Shown here: in pieces, positions 17,575-31,343 of the stretch
Layout of the letters: every line of letters begins with the position of its first letter
Numbering within the stretch: position 1 is the stretch's first letter
From: Kaistia dalseonensis
GTDB taxonomy: Bacteria; Pseudomonadota; Alphaproteobacteria; Rhizobiales; Kaistiaceae
Length of the DNA stretch: 64,000 nucleotides
NCBI RefSeq assembly: GCF_030814715.1
Contig: NZ_JAUSVO010000001.1
Span: 62,001-126,000, forward strand
Direction: 5' to 3'
Notes under the pieces: model-generated
What the model saw: the letters and a program-made list of their open reading frames with translations, nothing else
What the model was told of the DNA's origin: nothing
Databases searched by the model: none
Made by a program: the position numbers and the translations under genes

Positions 17575-18497
17575 ATTGGTTCTCCCGTGTGGCACAACTC
17601 ACCATACGCAGAGTGTGATTGATGTAACACGACGTGAATGAATGATTGCGCCGGACACCCGTGCAATCTTCGAAGGCAGTTAAGAAAGGCCTCGAAGGCG
17701 CGGGCGGGGCTTGATCGAGCCCGCATGATCCATGCGGGTCGTGATCCCGCTATTCCCGGCCCTGGCCCGGAGGCGGCCTCGCCGGCCGACAGACCCGCCA
17801 CCCGCCCGGGATCGTGTCGAAAACGCAGTGGCGTCGTGGTAACCTGTTGAGATAAAAAGATAAAAAATAAATCTATCCCCGCCCTATGCAACCGGCCGCA
17901 TAATCACCCTGTTCCCGCCCATGGAAGAGGGCGAACCGGTCGTTCCGAGACGCGGGCGGGAATACGGGAAGCTGTCGTTGATCCGGCGTCACGAACCGGG
18001 TGAGCGGCGGCGGCCAAGCTCGATACGCCTGCCCTGGAACGCAGGGCACAGGACGACGCCGCGGCACTTTCGCGGCGCGCGACATCGTCGAAGGGGTGGC
18101 CCAAGCAACGATACACCCCGGGTCGATCGAGAACAGGCTGGAAAACATCCCGTGCGCGGGGCCGCGGATCGCCCGACCAGGTGGTTCCAGGCACATGACC
18201 AAACCACTTTTCGCCGGCGCCCGCCTGGATGCCGGCGGTTCGATGCGCCCCGCGCTTCCTCTTCCAGCCTGCCTCGAAAGGGGTGGGAACGCGCCGTCCT
18301 GGCCAGAATCTTGCTTCGCTTATTTCGCGATGGCACCCACGCTTGACACCCTTACAGTGCGACGCCACCTAATGGACAACACGCCGCAAGGCGTCGATAT
18401 CCTCCGAGTCGATCTAGGCCATCCCTTCCCACGCCATAGTTCGCCTCAACCCCGCGCGGTGCCTTCGGGGCCGCGCCGGTCGCGAAAGGAATGACGC
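17575..18497. other. 923-bp non-coding region upstream of lon with multiple inverted repeats
   Basis: Open frames here overlap on both strands in every phase and lack family-like sequence, so I call none. The stretch holds an AT-rich patch (17850-17875), a 9-bp inverted repeat TTCCCGCCC / GGGCGGGAA (17912-17962), hairpins around 18025-18050 (GCCCT/AGGGC) and 18053-18093 (GACGA-CGCCGCG / CGCGGCG...TCGTC), and a promoter-like pair for lon at 18342. I looked for tmRNA, RNase P and SRP RNA signatures and did not find them. Confidence 0.5.
18342..18373 (+). promoter_or_regulatory. Candidate promoter of lon
   Basis: CTTGACA (a perfect -35 TTGACA that also fits the CTTG of alphaproteobacterial RpoH promoters) is followed after 19 bp by CCTAAT. 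The spacing is longer than ideal. A transcript from here would have a leader of about 120 nt. Confidence 0.4.
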
Positions 18498-20930
<2,433 letters not shown>

Positions 20931-20950
20931 GCCGTCAAAGATGCAAAAAT

Positions 20951-20980
20951 GAAACGCCCGCCCGGTTTGGCGGGCGTTTC
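20951..20980 (+). terminator. Terminator after lon
   Basis: GAAACGCCCGCC-CGGTTT-GGCGGGCGTTTC: a perfect 12-bp stem that starts with A-rich and ends with T-rich sequence, 20 nt after the lon stop. Confidence 0.88.
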
Positions 20981-21127
20981 CGTATGGAAATTCACCGAAT
21001 TATCGGCAGAAATCGCGGAATTCAGCCATTTTCGCTTGCCACAGCCGCCGATTTCAGGGATTTGTCGCGCCACAGCCGGGGTCATGCGAATCGTGACATC
21101 GGCTCGAGACCTGAGAAAGGATCATCC

Positions 21128-21403
21128 ATGGCTAATAAGAACGATCTCATCGCATCCGTCGCCGAGAAGACCGGTACGTCCAAGGCTGCTGCGGCTGAGG
21201 CTGTCGATGCAACGTTCGACGCGATCACCGAGGCGCTGAAGTCCGGTGACGAAGTCAAGATCATTGGGTTTGGCAATTTCAGCGTCGCGGCCCGCGCCGC
21301 GAGCGAGGGTCGCAATCCCCGCACCGGCGAGACCATCAAGATCGCCGCTTCGAAGACGCCGAAGTTCAAGGCCGGCAAGGGCCTGAAGGACGCGGTCAAC
21401 TAA
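21128..21403 (+). CDS. hupB: DNA-binding protein HU-beta
   Basis: 91 aa nucleoid protein. The signature [24 protein letters not shown] contains the DNA-binding beta-arm with the intercalating Pro (RNPRTG). AGGA lies 6 nt before the ATG. The upstream frame extension (48 codons) runs through the lon terminator region and is not coding. It is probably transcribed on its own, between the lon terminator and its own terminator at 21430. Confidence 0.97.
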   Translation: MANKNDLIASVAEKTGTSKAAAAEAVDATFDAITEALKSGDEVKIIGFGNFSVAARAASEGRNPRTGETIKIAASKTPKFKAGKGLKDAVN

Positions 21404-21429
21404 GTCGACTGCTGATTGTCGAGTTTTGG

Positions 21430-21465
21430 CGGCCTTGCGCATCATGCGCGAGGCCGTTTCATTTC
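21430..21465 (+). terminator. Terminator after hupB
   Basis: CGGCCTTGCGCA-TCA-TGCGCGAGGCCG: a 12-bp stem with one G-U pair, followed by TTTCATTTC. Confidence 0.88.
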
Positions 21466-21487
21466 AGGGCGTTCCGCATGCGGGCGC

Positions 21488-21516
21488 TTGAAAAGCGGCC
21501 GGCGTCCGCCTAAACG
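21488..21516 (+). promoter_or_regulatory. Sigma-70-type promoter of tRNA-Val
   Basis: TTGAAA, 17-bp spacer, TAAACG, 40 nt upstream of the mature tRNA 5-prime end and downstream of the hupB terminator. Confidence 0.5.
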
Positions 21517-21556
21517 TCTTCGCGATGCAGTGCGGCCGGGTCGTTCCCGTGCCTGC

Positions 21557-21632
21557 GGGCGGTTAGCTCAGTTGGTAGAGCGCCTCGTTTACACCGAGGA
21601 TGTCGGGAGTTCGAGTCTCTCACCGCCCACCA
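21557..21632 (+). tRNA. tRNA-Val (UAC)
   Basis: 76 nt including CCA. Acceptor GGGCGGT/ACCGCCC, anticodon stem CCTCG/CGAGG with loop TTTACAC (anticodon TAC), T-arm AGTTCGAGTCT. Confidence 0.97.
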
Positions 21633-22073
21633 TTCATCCCGCCACGGGACGCCCCGCGCGCCGGCGGTCTCGATCCAGCCCAAGACCTCTTCAGATCATC
21701 CATGCGCGTCGCCAGCTATTCGGGCGCGTCGCGGGCCTGTGTCTGGAGCCCGGCGACGCCTTCGGTCCCGATCGGGCGACGTCCGCTTCGATTCGCGTGG
21801 GTGATGCGCCGTCCGACGCATCGCGGCCGATATCCAAAACTCCGCAGCGCCGGCTCGATCGCCGCGGCCCCGAAGCGCCCATGGTGAAGGCGCATTCGCT
21901 TCGCCGGCTTGCCGATCGCGCGGCGCGCAAGGCCTCCGCAAGCGTCTCCGGCGCGGCCTTATGTTATCCACATGTCACCTCGCAAGCGACGCTTGACTTG
22001 GATCAGCCGGTGCCGTACTTCACCGCCACACGACGCGGTGACCACCGCATCGGCCCTGGAAGGGGACCCCAGC
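21633..22073. other. Non-coding spacer between tRNA-Val and tRNA-Asp
   Basis: 441 bp without a credible gene. It holds the tRNA-Asp promoter at 21993 and a single perfect DnaA-box nonamer (TTATCCACA, 21964-21972), which may be coincidental. Confidence 0.55.
21993..22021 (+). promoter_or_regulatory. Sigma-70-type promoter of tRNA-Asp
   Basis: TTGACT, 17-bp spacer, TACTTC, preceded by GC; 52 nt upstream of the mature tRNA. Confidence 0.55.
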
Positions 22074-22150
22074 GGGGGTGTAGCTCAGTTGGTTAGAGCG
22101 TCGGCCTGTCACGCCGAAGGTCGCGGGTTCGAGCCCCGTCACTCCCGCCA
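22074..22150 (+). tRNA. tRNA-Asp (GUC)
   Basis: 77 nt including CCA. Acceptor GGGGGTG/CACTCCC (one G-U pair) with discriminator G, anticodon stem around CTGTCAC (anticodon GTC), T-arm GGGTTCGAGCCC. Confidence 0.97.
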
Positions 22151-22182
22151 TTTATCTCCCGGACTGCATGAACTATCTTGAA

Positions 22183-22207
22183 GAACCCAGGCATTCGCCT
22201 CGGGTTC
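22183..22207. terminator. Hairpin between tRNA-Asp and the FUSC gene
   Basis: GAACCC-AGGC-ATTC-GCCT-C-GGGTTC, an almost perfect 10-bp stem with one bulge, between the convergent tRNA and FUSC gene. On the minus strand it is followed by TTC only. Confidence 0.6.
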
Positions 22208-22214
22208 TGCCACG

Positions 22215-23267
22215 TCAGGCCTTCGATCGGCGCTTGTCGATGAGCGAGCGGGCGAGGTCGTAAAAGCCCACGCCGATGCCGGCGGCGATCGCGCCGATCA
22301 GCGTGTCGGTCAGCCGCTCCTTGAGCAGGATCGACGCCATGGCATGGTCGGTCGTCGACAGTTCGATCATCAGCAGCACGAAGACGGTGAGGCAGAAGAC
22401 GCCGAGCGCGTTATGAACCTGCTGCGCCGGCCAGCGCACGAAGGCGGCGATGCCCATCGCGATCACCAGCGTCCGGTGTTCGGCGTAATGGCCGATCAGC
22501 ACCGCGACGAGAACGCCGCCGAATGTGCCGACGACGCGCTCTATGGCGAGGCGGACGCTGCTCGTGATCTCCGAGCGCAGCACCATCAGGATGGTCAGGC
22601 AGGCCCAGGACGGGCGGACGGAGCCGGTCAGTTCCGTGATCACCAGGGCGAGGCCGATCGCAAGGGCGACAGAGGCGGCGAAGAGCCAGCGGTTCGGCAC
22701 GGCGCGCTCGATGCTCGGCATCACCTCGGCCCAGCCCGGCACGTTGAGCGGTCGCAGCTTGCGGTCGCCGAGGTCGAGCGCGAGGGAGAGCGCCCAGGCG
22801 AACAGCAGCATGGCCGCGATCGCCCAGTAGTCGATGGCGATGGCCGGGCTGACGAGGCCGGCGAGCACGATGCCGAAGGCGAAGAAGCGAGTCGCCAGCA
22901 GCAGGTGCGGATGCGCCGTCTCGACCAGCCCGTAAAGCAGCCCCGCCGTCATCGAGAGAATGATCACGAATGGCGCATGGCCGATCGCCAGGGACCCGAG
23001 CACCAGACCGAGGGCGAGCGCGGCCGGCCCGGTCGCCATCCAGCCGAGCCGCGCCAGCGGTGGCCCGCCGGCGTCGCCGGCAAAGGCCACGATCGCGGCG
23101 ACGATGGCATAGAGCAGCCATGATTGCGGGCCGGTGATCATCGTCAGCGCGATCGGCGCCATGACGGTCAGCGTGAAGCGGATCGACCGCTCCGCCATGG
23201 CACCATCCATGCCGAACTGGGCTGCAATGGCGCCTTCGCCGCTACGCGGGGCTTCAGGGGAGGGCAT
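22215..23267 (-). CDS. FUSC-family inner-membrane protein
   Basis: 350 aa with the duplicated layout of fusaric-acid-resistance-type proteins: two blocks of hydrophobic helices (about residues 30-165 and 205-330) joined by a polar segment (DLGDRKLRPLNVPGW). The second block holds SVRPSWACLTILMVLRS and RVVGTFGGVLVAVLIGHY, the core FUSC_2 motif. The full-length aromatic-acid efflux partners (HlyD-like and small DUF1656 subunits) are not adjacent, so transport is inferred and the substrate unknown. The start at 23267 has GGAGA 6 nt upstream; the longer frame is not family-like. Confidence 0.8.
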   Translation of the reverse strand: MPSPEAPRSGEGAIAAQFGMDGAMAERSIRFTLTVMAPIALTMITGPQSWLLYAIVAAIVAFAGDAGGPPLARLGWMATGPAALALGLVLGSLAIGHAPFVIILSMTAGLLYGLVETAHPHLLLATRFFAFGIVLAGLVSPAIAIDYWAIAAMLLFAWALSLALDLGDRKLRPLNVPGWAEVMPSIERAVPNRWLFAASVALAIGLALVITELTGSVRPSWACLTILMVLRSEITSSVRLAIERVVGTFGGVLVAVLIGHYAEHRTLVIAMGIAAFVRWPAQQVHNALGVFCLTVFVLLMIELSTTDHAMASILLKERLTDTLIGAIAAGIGVGFYDLARSLIDKRRSKA

Positions 23268-23926
23268 CGATTCTCCACGCGAATTTGCCTGAGAAGACCA
23301 GAATCGGACGGCAGGAAAAAGACGGCTGTCGAAACTCCGCTGCGCCCGCGCCGGTGCAATCGCGATCCGCCCTTCCATTCGCGGGATCGCGACACATCTA
23401 TGGAGACTGAAGTCCATATTGCGTTGCAAAATCCGCACAACAGCGAGAACAGATCCCGGGCCGGTGATCCCGTTCACCGCCATCCGGGCGACCGATCGGC
23501 GGGTTGGACCCGCGACCAGGCGATGAACGCTGGCAAACGGGCGATTTCGACAGGGCGCGGCGGGGCTTCCGATTTTTCTTGTGGGGACGCGGAATGGCGA
23601 TTGCGGTTCTCACTATGGCCGATTGCAAGGCGCGGTCGGGACATTTCGCCGCGCGCATCCGTGTTTTCATTCTTCCAGTTCTAATTTTCGTCGGTTTTCG
23701 GCCATGATGTCTGTACCGCATGGTCTTTTCCCGCGGTTCGAGGCGTGGCACGGGGCTTGCCACGCCTGCCGGCCTCCGCTAAGCCTCGCCTCATGTTTTC
23801 GACCGCCGCTCCGGCGGAATGCCGCGTTGCAGCGGCCGGCCGATATGGTAGTCGAGTGAAGCGCTTGGCGGCATTTTTGCGCCGCACCATCGGCAGCACC
23901 GCCGAGGGAAGCAACGGAGCCGGATC
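23268..23926. promoter_or_regulatory. Divergent FUSC-nuoA intergenic region
   Basis: 659 bp. I see no protein or RNA gene. It must contain the promoter of the long nuo operon; the stretch around 23640-23710 is the most AT-rich part, but I cannot define a -35/-10 pair with confidence. Confidence 0.4.
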
Positions 23927-24292
23927 ATGGAAGACCTGTTGCGCGAATATCTTCCGATCATCATCTTTCTCGGCATAGCGATGCTCATCGGCGTCGCCTT
24001 GCTCGTGTCGCCTTTCCTGCTGGCCTACCGCAATCCGGATCCGGAAAAGCTCTCGGCCTATGAGTGCGGCTTCAACGCCTTCGACGATGCCCGCATGAAG
24101 TTCGACGTGCGGTTCTATCTCGTCGCGATCCTGTTCATCATCTTCGACCTCGAAGTGGCCTTCCTGTTCCCCTGGGCTGTGACTTTCGGCAAGCTCGGCT
24201 GGTTCGGCTTCTGGTCGATGATGGCGTTCCTCGGCGTGCTCACCATCGGCTTCATCTACGAATGGAAGAAGGGAGCGCTCGAATGGGATTGA
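23927..24292 (+). CDS. nuoA: NADH-quinone oxidoreductase subunit A
   Basis: 121 aa inner-membrane subunit of complex I with three transmembrane helices and the conserved loop [24 protein letters not shown] near the quinone site, including the Cys that marks the deactive form in mitochondrial ND3. First gene of the operon; GGAG lies 9 nt before the ATG. The last 10 bases overlap nuoB. Confidence 0.97.
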   Translation: MEDLLREYLPIIIFLGIAMLIGVALLVSPFLLAYRNPDPEKLSAYECGFNAFDDARMKFDVRFYLVAILFIIFDLEVAFLFPWAVTFGKLGWFGFWSMMAFLGVLTIGFIYEWKKGALEWD

Positions 24293-24879
24293 GCCAGTCC
24301 TCCGATAACGCGGCGCCGCGCACGCTCGTCGCGCAGCAGCCCAAGGGCCTCGTGGACGGCTCCGGTCGCCCGATCGGCCATGACGATCCGTTCTTCACGG
24401 ACGTCAATGCGGAGCTCGCCGACAAGGGCTTCCTCGTCGCGGCTGCGAGCGACCTGATCACCTGGGCCCGGACGGGTTCGCTGATGTGGATGCAGTTCGG
24501 GCTCGCCTGCTGCGCCGTCGAAGGCCTGATGCAGGTCTCCGGTCCGCGCTACGATCTCGAGCGCTTCGGCGTCGCGCCGCGCGGTTCGCCCCGCCAGTCC
24601 GACGTCATGATCGTGGCCGGCACGCTGACCAACAAGATGGCCCCGGCGCTGCGCAAGGTCTATGACCAGATGCCGGAGCCGCGCTACGTCATCTCGATGG
24701 GCTCCTGCGCCAATGGCGGCGGCTACTATCATTATTCCTATTCGGTCGTTCGCGGCTGCGACCGCGTGGTTCCCGTCGACATCTATGTCCCGGGTTGCCC
24801 GCCCACGGCCGAGGCGCTGCTCTATGGCGTTCTGCTGCTGCAGAAGAAGATTCGCCGTACCGGCACGATCGAGCGCTGA
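24283..24879 (+). CDS. nuoB: NADH-quinone oxidoreductase subunit B
   Basis: 198 aa peripheral-arm subunit binding the terminal cluster N2, which passes electrons to ubiquinone. Ligands are Cys76, Cys77 (tandem ACCAVE), Cys141 (GSCANGG) and Cys171 (PGCPP). The ATG at 24283 lies within the end of nuoA, 10-nt overlap, implying translational coupling. Confidence 0.97.
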   Translation: MGLSQSSDNAAPRTLVAQQPKGLVDGSGRPIGHDDPFFTDVNAELADKGFLVAAASDLITWARTGSLMWMQFGLACCAVEGLMQVSGPRYDLERFGVAPRGSPRQSDVMIVAGTLTNKMAPALRKVYDQMPEPRYVISMGSCANGGGYYHYSYSVVRGCDRVVPVDIYVPGCPPTAEALLYGVLLLQKKIRRTGTIER

Positions 24880-24887
24880 GGCCCGGC

Positions 24888-25517
24888 ATGGACGAGACCC
24901 TGAAAGAACTCAGTGACTACATCGTCGCCGCCAAGAGCGATGCCGTCATTGCGAGCAAGATCGCGTATGGCGAGCTGACGCTCGACATCGAGCGCGCCGC
25001 GATCGCCGATGTCGTGTCCTGGCTGGCCAGCGACCCGAAGACCGGCTTCGTGAGCATCATCGATGTCTGCGGCGCCGATTATCCGGAGCGAGCCTATCGC
25101 TTCGACGTGGTCTATCACCTGCTGAGCCCGACGCGGAACCTGCGCATCCGCCTGAAGGTCCAGACCGACGAGGTCACGCCCGTGGCCTCCATTACCCCGA
25201 TCATGCCCGGCGCCGACTGGTTCGAGCGCGAGGCCTATGATCTCTACGGCATTCTCTTCACGGGCCATCCCGATCTGCGCCGCATCCTGACGGATTATGG
25301 CTTCGACGGCCATCCGCTGCGCAAGGACTTCCCGCTGACCGGCTATGTCGAAGTGCGCTACGATGACGAGCAGAAGCGCGTCGTCTACGAGCCGGTGAAG
25401 CTCGCGCAGGAATTCCGCGACTTTGACTTCCTCTCGCCCTGGGAAGGCACGGATTATGTGCTGCCCGGCGACGAGAAGGCCAAGGAAGCACCCAAGACTG
25501 AACAGAAGCCGAGCTGA
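24888..25517 (+). CDS. nuoC: NADH-quinone oxidoreductase subunit C
   Basis: 209 aa peripheral-arm subunit without cofactors. The family signature [31 protein letters not shown] is complete, followed by [18 protein letters not shown]. It is a separate gene, not the NuoCD fusion of enterobacteria. Start chosen 8 nt after the nuoB stop with GAGG upstream. Confidence 0.97.
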   Translation: MDETLKELSDYIVAAKSDAVIASKIAYGELTLDIERAAIADVVSWLASDPKTGFVSIIDVCGADYPERAYRFDVVYHLLSPTRNLRIRLKVQTDEVTPVASITPIMPGADWFEREAYDLYGILFTGHPDLRRILTDYGFDGHPLRKDFPLTGYVEVRYDDEQKRVVYEPVKLAQEFRDFDFLSPWEGTDYVLPGDEKAKEAPKTEQKPS

Positions 25518-25526
25518 GGCACGGAA

Positions 25527-26717
25527 ATGTCAAAAGCCGAGGTTCGCACGTTCAACATCAATTTCGGGCCCGAGCATCCCTCGGCGCACGGCGTGCTGCG
25601 CCTTGTGCTTGAGCTGGATGGCGAGATCGTCGACCGCGCCGATCCGCATATCGGGCTGCTGCATCGCGGCACCGAGAAGCTGATCGAGCACAAGACCTAT
25701 CTTCAGGCCGTGCCCTATTTCGACCGGCTCGACTATGTCGCGCCGATGAATCAGGAGCATGCCTTCGCGCTCGCCGTGGAGAAACTGCTCGAGATCCAGG
25801 TGCCGAAGCGCGGCCAGCTGATCCGCGTGCTCTATTCCGAGATCGGGCGCCTGCTCTCGCACATCATGAATGTGACGACCTGGGCACTCGACGTTGGCGC
25901 GATGACGCCGCCCGTCTGGGGCTTCGAGGATCGCGAAAAGCTCATGATCTTCTATGAGCGCGCGTCCGGCTCGCGCATGCATGCGGCCTATTTCCGGCCC
26001 GGTGGCGTGCATCAGGACCTGCCCGAGGCGCTCATCCGCGACATCGGCGATTTCTGCGACTCCTTCCTGAAGCAGCTCGCCGATATCGATCGCCTCGTCA
26101 CGGGTAACCGCATCTTCAAGCAGCGCAATGTCGATATCGGCGTTGTGACGCTGGAAGAGGCGTGGAAGTGGTCCTTCTCGGGCGTCATGGTCCGCAGCGC
26201 CGGCGCGCCCTGGGATCTGCGCCGCTCGCAGCCCTATGAGTGCTATTCGGAGCTCGAATTCGACATTCCGGTCGGCACGCATGGCGATTGCTACGATCGC
26301 TATCTCGTCCGCATGGAAGAGATGCGCCAGTCGGTCCGGATCATGAAGCAGTGCGTCGCGCGCCTGCTTTCGACGGAGAAGAGCGGTCCTGTGTCCTATA
26401 CGGACAATAAGATCGTCCCGCCGAAGCGCGGCGAGATGAAGCGCTCGATGGAAGCGCTCATCCACCACTTCAAGCTCTATACCGAAGGCTATCACGTGCC
26501 GCCTGGCGAGGTTTACGCGGCCGTCGAGGCGCCGAAGGGCGAGTTCGGCGTCTATCTCGTCGCCGATGGTTCAAACAAGCCTTATCGCTGCAAGATCCGC
26601 GCTCCCGGTTTCGCGCATCTCCAGTCGATGGATTTCCTCTGCCGCGGCCACATGCTGGCCGACGTCTCTGCGGTCCTCGGCTCGCTCGATATCGTGTTCG
26701 GAGAGGTTGACCGCTGA
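25527..26717 (+). CDS. nuoD: NADH-quinone oxidoreductase subunit D
   Basis: 396 aa, 49-kDa-type subunit forming the ubiquinone head-group pocket with NuoB. Recognisable are [22 protein letters not shown] with the quinone-binding His pair, [14 protein letters not shown], and a C-terminal [32 protein letters not shown] precedes the ATG. Its TGA stop overlaps the nuoE ATG by one base. Confidence 0.98.
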   Translation: MSKAEVRTFNINFGPEHPSAHGVLRLVLELDGEIVDRADPHIGLLHRGTEKLIEHKTYLQAVPYFDRLDYVAPMNQEHAFALAVEKLLEIQVPKRGQLIRVLYSEIGRLLSHIMNVTTWALDVGAMTPPVWGFEDREKLMIFYERASGSRMHAAYFRPGGVHQDLPEALIRDIGDFCDSFLKQLADIDRLVTGNRIFKQRNVDIGVVTLEEAWKWSFSGVMVRSAGAPWDLRRSQPYECYSELEFDIPVGTHGDCYDRYLVRMEEMRQSVRIMKQCVARLLSTEKSGPVSYTDNKIVPPKRGEMKRSMEALIHHFKLYTEGYHVPPGEVYAAVEAPKGEFGVYLVADGSNKPYRCKIRAPGFAHLQSMDFLCRGHMLADVSAVLGSLDIVFGEVDR

Positions 26718-27586
26718 TGTCCGTTCGTCGTCTCGCTTCCGAACAGCCGTCGAGCTTCGCGTTCACGCCGGAAAATCTGGCCTGGGCGCAGAAGCAGTTG
26801 CTGAAATTCCCCGAGGGCAAGCAGGCCTCGGCCGTGATTCCGATTCTCTGGCGCGTCCAGGAGCAGGAGGGCTGGGTCTCGGAGCCGTCGATCCGCTGGG
26901 TCGGCGAATTCCTCGACATGCCCTTCATCCGCGTGCTCGAAATCGCGACCTTCTACACGATGTTCCTGCTCGCCCCGGTCGGGAAGAAGGCGCATATCCA
27001 GGTCTGCGGCACCACCCCCTGCATGATCCGCGGCGCGGGCAGGCTGCTCAATGTCTGCCGCGAGCGCATCCATCACGATCCCTTCCACATCTCGGCCAAT
27101 GGCGATCTGTCGTGGGAAGAGGTGGAATGCCTCGGTGCCTGCGTGAACGCGCCGATGGTGCAGATCGTGCCGGATACCTATGAGGATCTGACCGTCGAGA
27201 GCTTCAACAAGCTGATCGACGATATCGAGGCGGGCGTCCCGCTGAAGCCCGGTCCGCAGATCGCGCGTCATTATTCCGCGCCCGAGACGGGCTTCCGCGT
27301 CCTGACGACCGAGTCGCTCTATGACGGCTCGATGATCGGCCAGGGCGCCGGTCTCGCCGCCGCGCGCGACGCGATCGCCGCGCGCGCCGCCGCCGAGGCG
27401 GAAGCCGCGAAGGCCGCGGCTGAGGCTGCCAAGGCAGCCGCCGATCCGGCGCCGGCCGAGGCGCCGGCTGCGCCCGCCGTCAAGGCGCAGGCCGAGGCCG
27501 ACAAGGAAAAGGTTCCCAATATCGCGCCACAGAACGTGCCGGCGTCGGACCCTGCGGTCCGGCCCGATGCGGGCAAGAAAGAGTAG
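26717..27586 (+). CDS. nuoE: NADH-quinone oxidoreductase subunit E with long Ala-rich tail
   Basis: 289 aa, against about 165-220 for many homologs. The thioredoxin-like domain binds [2Fe-2S] N1a through Cys97, Cys102, Cys138 and Cys142 (VCGTTPC...CLGAC). Residues from about 211 to 289 form a low-complexity Ala/Glu/Pro/Lys tail ([20 protein letters not shown]) that is not part of the catalytic fold; similar but variable tails occur in Rhizobiales. Start overlaps the nuoD stop (TGATG). Confidence 0.96.
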   Translation: MSVRRLASEQPSSFAFTPENLAWAQKQLLKFPEGKQASAVIPILWRVQEQEGWVSEPSIRWVGEFLDMPFIRVLEIATFYTMFLLAPVGKKAHIQVCGTTPCMIRGAGRLLNVCRERIHHDPFHISANGDLSWEEVECLGACVNAPMVQIVPDTYEDLTVESFNKLIDDIEAGVPLKPGPQIARHYSAPETGFRVLTTESLYDGSMIGQGAGLAAARDAIAARAAAEAEAAKAAAEAAKAAADPAPAEAPAAPAVKAQAEADKEKVPNIAPQNVPASDPAVRPDAGKKE

Positions 27587-27596
27587 GGGGCGGACG

Positions 27597-28904
<1,308 letters not shown>

Positions 28905-28908
28905 GGCC

Positions 28909-29244
28909 ATGAAGCTTGAGGGCGTCATTGAGAAATTGGAGGTCCACGGTTCGACCCTCGCGGGTTCGAGCTTTGTCGACGTCAATATTTCGGGCGCCTC
29001 CTTCGACGATGTGAATATGTCGGGGTGGACGGCAAAGAACGTCAACCTGACGGGCCTCTTCGTCGAAGACGCGAATATTTCGGGAGCGCGCATCACCGAC
29101 GTGAACCTGTCGGGCGCGAGGCTGTCGAAGGTCAATCTGATGGGTGTCTCGATCGAGGGCTGCCGGCTTGACGGCGTCACGATAGACGGCATTCCCCTAT
29201 CCGAATTGCAGGCCGCCCATCGCGCGGCGCAAGAGGCGAAGTAA
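28909..29244 (+). CDS. Pentapeptide-repeat beta-helix protein encoded between nuoF and nuoG
   Basis: 111 aa. Residues 25-94 can be read as 14 consecutive pentapeptides in a strict ten-residue rhythm ([40 protein letters not shown] and so on), which predicts a right-handed quadrilateral beta-helix of about 3.5 coils. A short N-terminal cap ([14 protein letters not shown]) and a C-terminal helix ([15 protein letters not shown]) flank it. It has no signal peptide or membrane segment. It starts 4 nt after nuoF, and its TAA overlaps the nuoG ATG, so it is translated as part of the complex I operon. Function unknown; an accessory or assembly role for the NuoEFG module is inferred from position only. 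Confidence 0.85.
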   Translation: MKLEGVIEKLEVHGSTLAGSSFVDVNISGASFDDVNMSGWTAKNVNLTGLFVEDANISGARITDVNLSGARLSKVNLMGVSIEGCRLDGVTIDGIPLSELQAAHRAAQEAK

Positions 29245-31337
29245 TGGCCAAGATCATTGTCGACGGCATCGAAGTGGACGTGCCTCCGGACTACACGCTC
29301 CTGCAGGCGGCAGAGGCTGCGGGTGCCGAGGTGCCGCGCTTCTGCTTCCATGAGCGCCTGTCCATCGCCGGTAATTGCCGCATGTGCCTCGTCGAGGTGA
29401 AGGGCGGTCCGCCCAAGCCCACCGCGTCCTGCGCGATGAATGTCCGCGATCTCCGCCCCGGCCCGAACGGCGAGCCGCCGGTCATGCTCACCAAGTCGCC
29501 CATGGTGAAGAAGGCCCGCGAAGGCGTGATGGAATTCCTGCTGATCAACCATCCGCTCGATTGCCCGATCTGCGATCAGGGCGGCGAATGCGATCTGCAG
29601 GACCAGGCCATGGCCTATGGCGTGGACAAGAACCGCTTCTCCGAGAACAAGCGCGCCGTCGAAGACAAATATATTGGCCCGCTCGTCAAGACGTCGATGA
29701 ACCGCTGCATCCATTGCACGCGTTGCGTCCGCTTCACGACCGAGGTTGCCGGCATCGCCGAGATGGGCTTGATCGGCCGCGGCGAGGATGCCGAGATCAC
29801 CACCTATCTCGAGAAGGCGCTCTCCTCCGAACTGCAGGGCAATGTGATCGACCTCTGCCCGGTCGGCGCTCTGACCTCGAAGCCCTATGCCTTCCACGCC
29901 CGCCCGTGGGAACTGGTCAAGACCGAGTCGATCGACGTCATGGACGCGGTCGGCTCCAACATCCGCGTCGATGTGCGCGGCCGTGAGGTGATGCGCATTC
30001 TCCCCCGCCTGAACGAGGCGGTGAACGAGGAGTGGATTTCCGACAAGACCCGCTTCATCTGGGATGGTCTCCGCACCCAGCGTCTCGATCGCCCCTATGT
30101 CCGCGTCGGTGGTCGGCTGAAGGCTGCATCATGGGGCGAGGCCTTCGCGGCGATTGCCACCAAGGTCAAGGCCACGACGGGCTCGAAGATCGGCGCGATC
30201 GGCGGCGATCTCGCCTCGGTCGAGGACCTGTTCGCGCTGAAGTCGCTGCTCGTTTCGCTCGGATCGTCGAATTTCGACATCCGCCAGGATGGCGCGGCGC
30301 TCGATCCCGCGCTCGGCCGCGCGAGCTACATCTTCAATCCGACCATTGCCGGCATCGAGCAGGCCGATCTGATCCTGATCGTGGGTGCCAACCCGCGTAA
30401 GGAAGCCTCGGTGCTGAACGCGCGCATTCGCAAGCGCTGGCGCGCCGGCGGCGTCAAGATCGGCGTCATCGGCGAGCAGGTCGATCTGACCTATCCGCAT
30501 GATTATCTCGGCGCCGGAACCGAGACGCTGGCCGATATCGCCGCGGGCAAGTTCGCCTTCGGTGAGGCGCTGGCCGCAGCCAAGCGTCCGATCGTCATTG
30601 TCGGGCAGGGCGCGCTCTCGGGCGCTGATGGCCGCGCCGTTCTCGCGACCGCAGCCGCCATCGCCGCTGCTCCGGGTCGTGACGAAGGCTGGAACGGCCT
30701 CGCCGTCCTGCATAATGCCGCCTCCCGCGTCGGCGGCCTCGATATCGGCTTCGTGCCGGCTTCGGGCGGTCTCGACACGGCGGGCATGGTCGCTGCCGCA
30801 GGGCAGGGCGCTCTCGACGTGCTCTTCCTGCTCGGCGCCGACGAGATCGACACCAGCGCGCTCGGTTCGTCCTTCGTCGTCTATATCGGCACGCATGGCG
30901 ATGCCGGCGCCCACCGCGCCGACGTCATCCTGCCGGCGGCCGCCTATACCGAGAAGTCCGGCACCTATGTGAACCTCGAGGGCCGCGTGCAGCTTTCCAA
31001 CCGCGCCGCATTCCCGCCCGGGGATGCCCGCGAGGACTGGGCGATCCTGCGTGCGCTTTCGGACGTGCTCGGCCATCGCCTGCCGTTCGATTCGCTCGGC
31101 GAGCTCCGGAAGGCGCTCTATGGTGCCTATCCGCATCTGGCCCGCATCGACGCGGTCCAGCCGGGCGCGTTTGCCGATGTGGCGGCGCTCGCCGCTTCGG
31201 CCGGCTCGCTTGGCAAGACGGCTTTCGTCAATCCCATCAACGATTTCTACCTGACCAACCCGATCGCGCGCGCGTCTGCCATCATGGCCGAATGCTCGGC
31301 GCTCGCGCTTGGCCAGGTTGCCGCGGCGGCGGAGTAA
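29244..31337 (+). CDS. nuoG: NADH-quinone oxidoreductase subunit G
   Basis: 697 aa, the large Fe-S subunit. The N-terminal ferredoxin domain binds N1b ([15 protein letters not shown] and a later Cys), His-ligated N5 lies in [17 protein letters not shown], and N4 in [10 protein letters not shown]...CPVGAL. The C-terminal half is the molybdopterin-oxidoreductase-like domain without cofactor. The Cys set for the extra N7 cluster of E. coli is not evident. Overlaps the preceding gene by one base (TAATG). Confidence 0.98.
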   Translation: MAKIIVDGIEVDVPPDYTLLQAAEAAGAEVPRFCFHERLSIAGNCRMCLVEVKGGPPKPTASCAMNVRDLRPGPNGEPPVMLTKSPMVKKAREGVMEFLLINHPLDCPICDQGGECDLQDQAMAYGVDKNRFSENKRAVEDKYIGPLVKTSMNRCIHCTRCVRFTTEVAGIAEMGLIGRGEDAEITTYLEKALSSELQGNVIDLCPVGALTSKPYAFHARPWELVKTESIDVMDAVGSNIRVDVRGREVMRILPRLNEAVNEEWISDKTRFIWDGLRTQRLDRPYVRVGGRLKAASWGEAFAAIATKVKATTGSKIGAIGGDLASVEDLFALKSLLVSLGSSNFDIRQDGAALDPALGRASYIFNPTIAGIEQADLILIVGANPRKEASVLNARIRKRWRAGGVKIGVIGEQVDLTYPHDYLGAGTETLADIAAGKFAFGEALAAAKRPIVIVGQGALSGADGRAVLATAAAIAAAPGRDEGWNGLAVLHNAASRVGGLDIGFVPASGGLDTAGMVAAAGQGALDVLFLLGADEIDTSALGSSFVVYIGTHGDAGAHRADVILPAAAYTEKSGTYVNLEGRVQLSNRAAFPPGDAREDWAILRALSDVLGHRLPFDSLGELRKALYGAYPHLARIDAVQPGAFADVAALAASAGSLGKTAFVNPINDFYLTNPIARASAIMAECSALALGQVAAAAE

Positions 31338-31343
31338 GGCGGA

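Noticed and set aside
17921-18346. Possible 141-residue protein between the Ntn-hydrolases and lon
   Set aside because: Several overlapping frames in both directions are equally open; none has a ribosome binding site plus family-like or structured sequence.
17575-18497. tmRNA, RNase P RNA or SRP RNA in the lon upstream region
   Set aside because: I looked for the tRNA-like ends and conserved cores (for example GAGGAAAGTCC) and found none.
21964-21972. Perfect DnaA box TTATCCACA, with weaker ones near dnaB (55697-55705)
   Set aside because: A nonamer is expected by chance about once in 64 kb on two strands; there is no cluster and no AT-rich unwinding element, so no origin is claimed.
24888-26717. 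nuoC-nuoD fusion
   Set aside because: Separate stop and start codons with a Shine-Dalgarno sequence between them are clear at 25515-25529.
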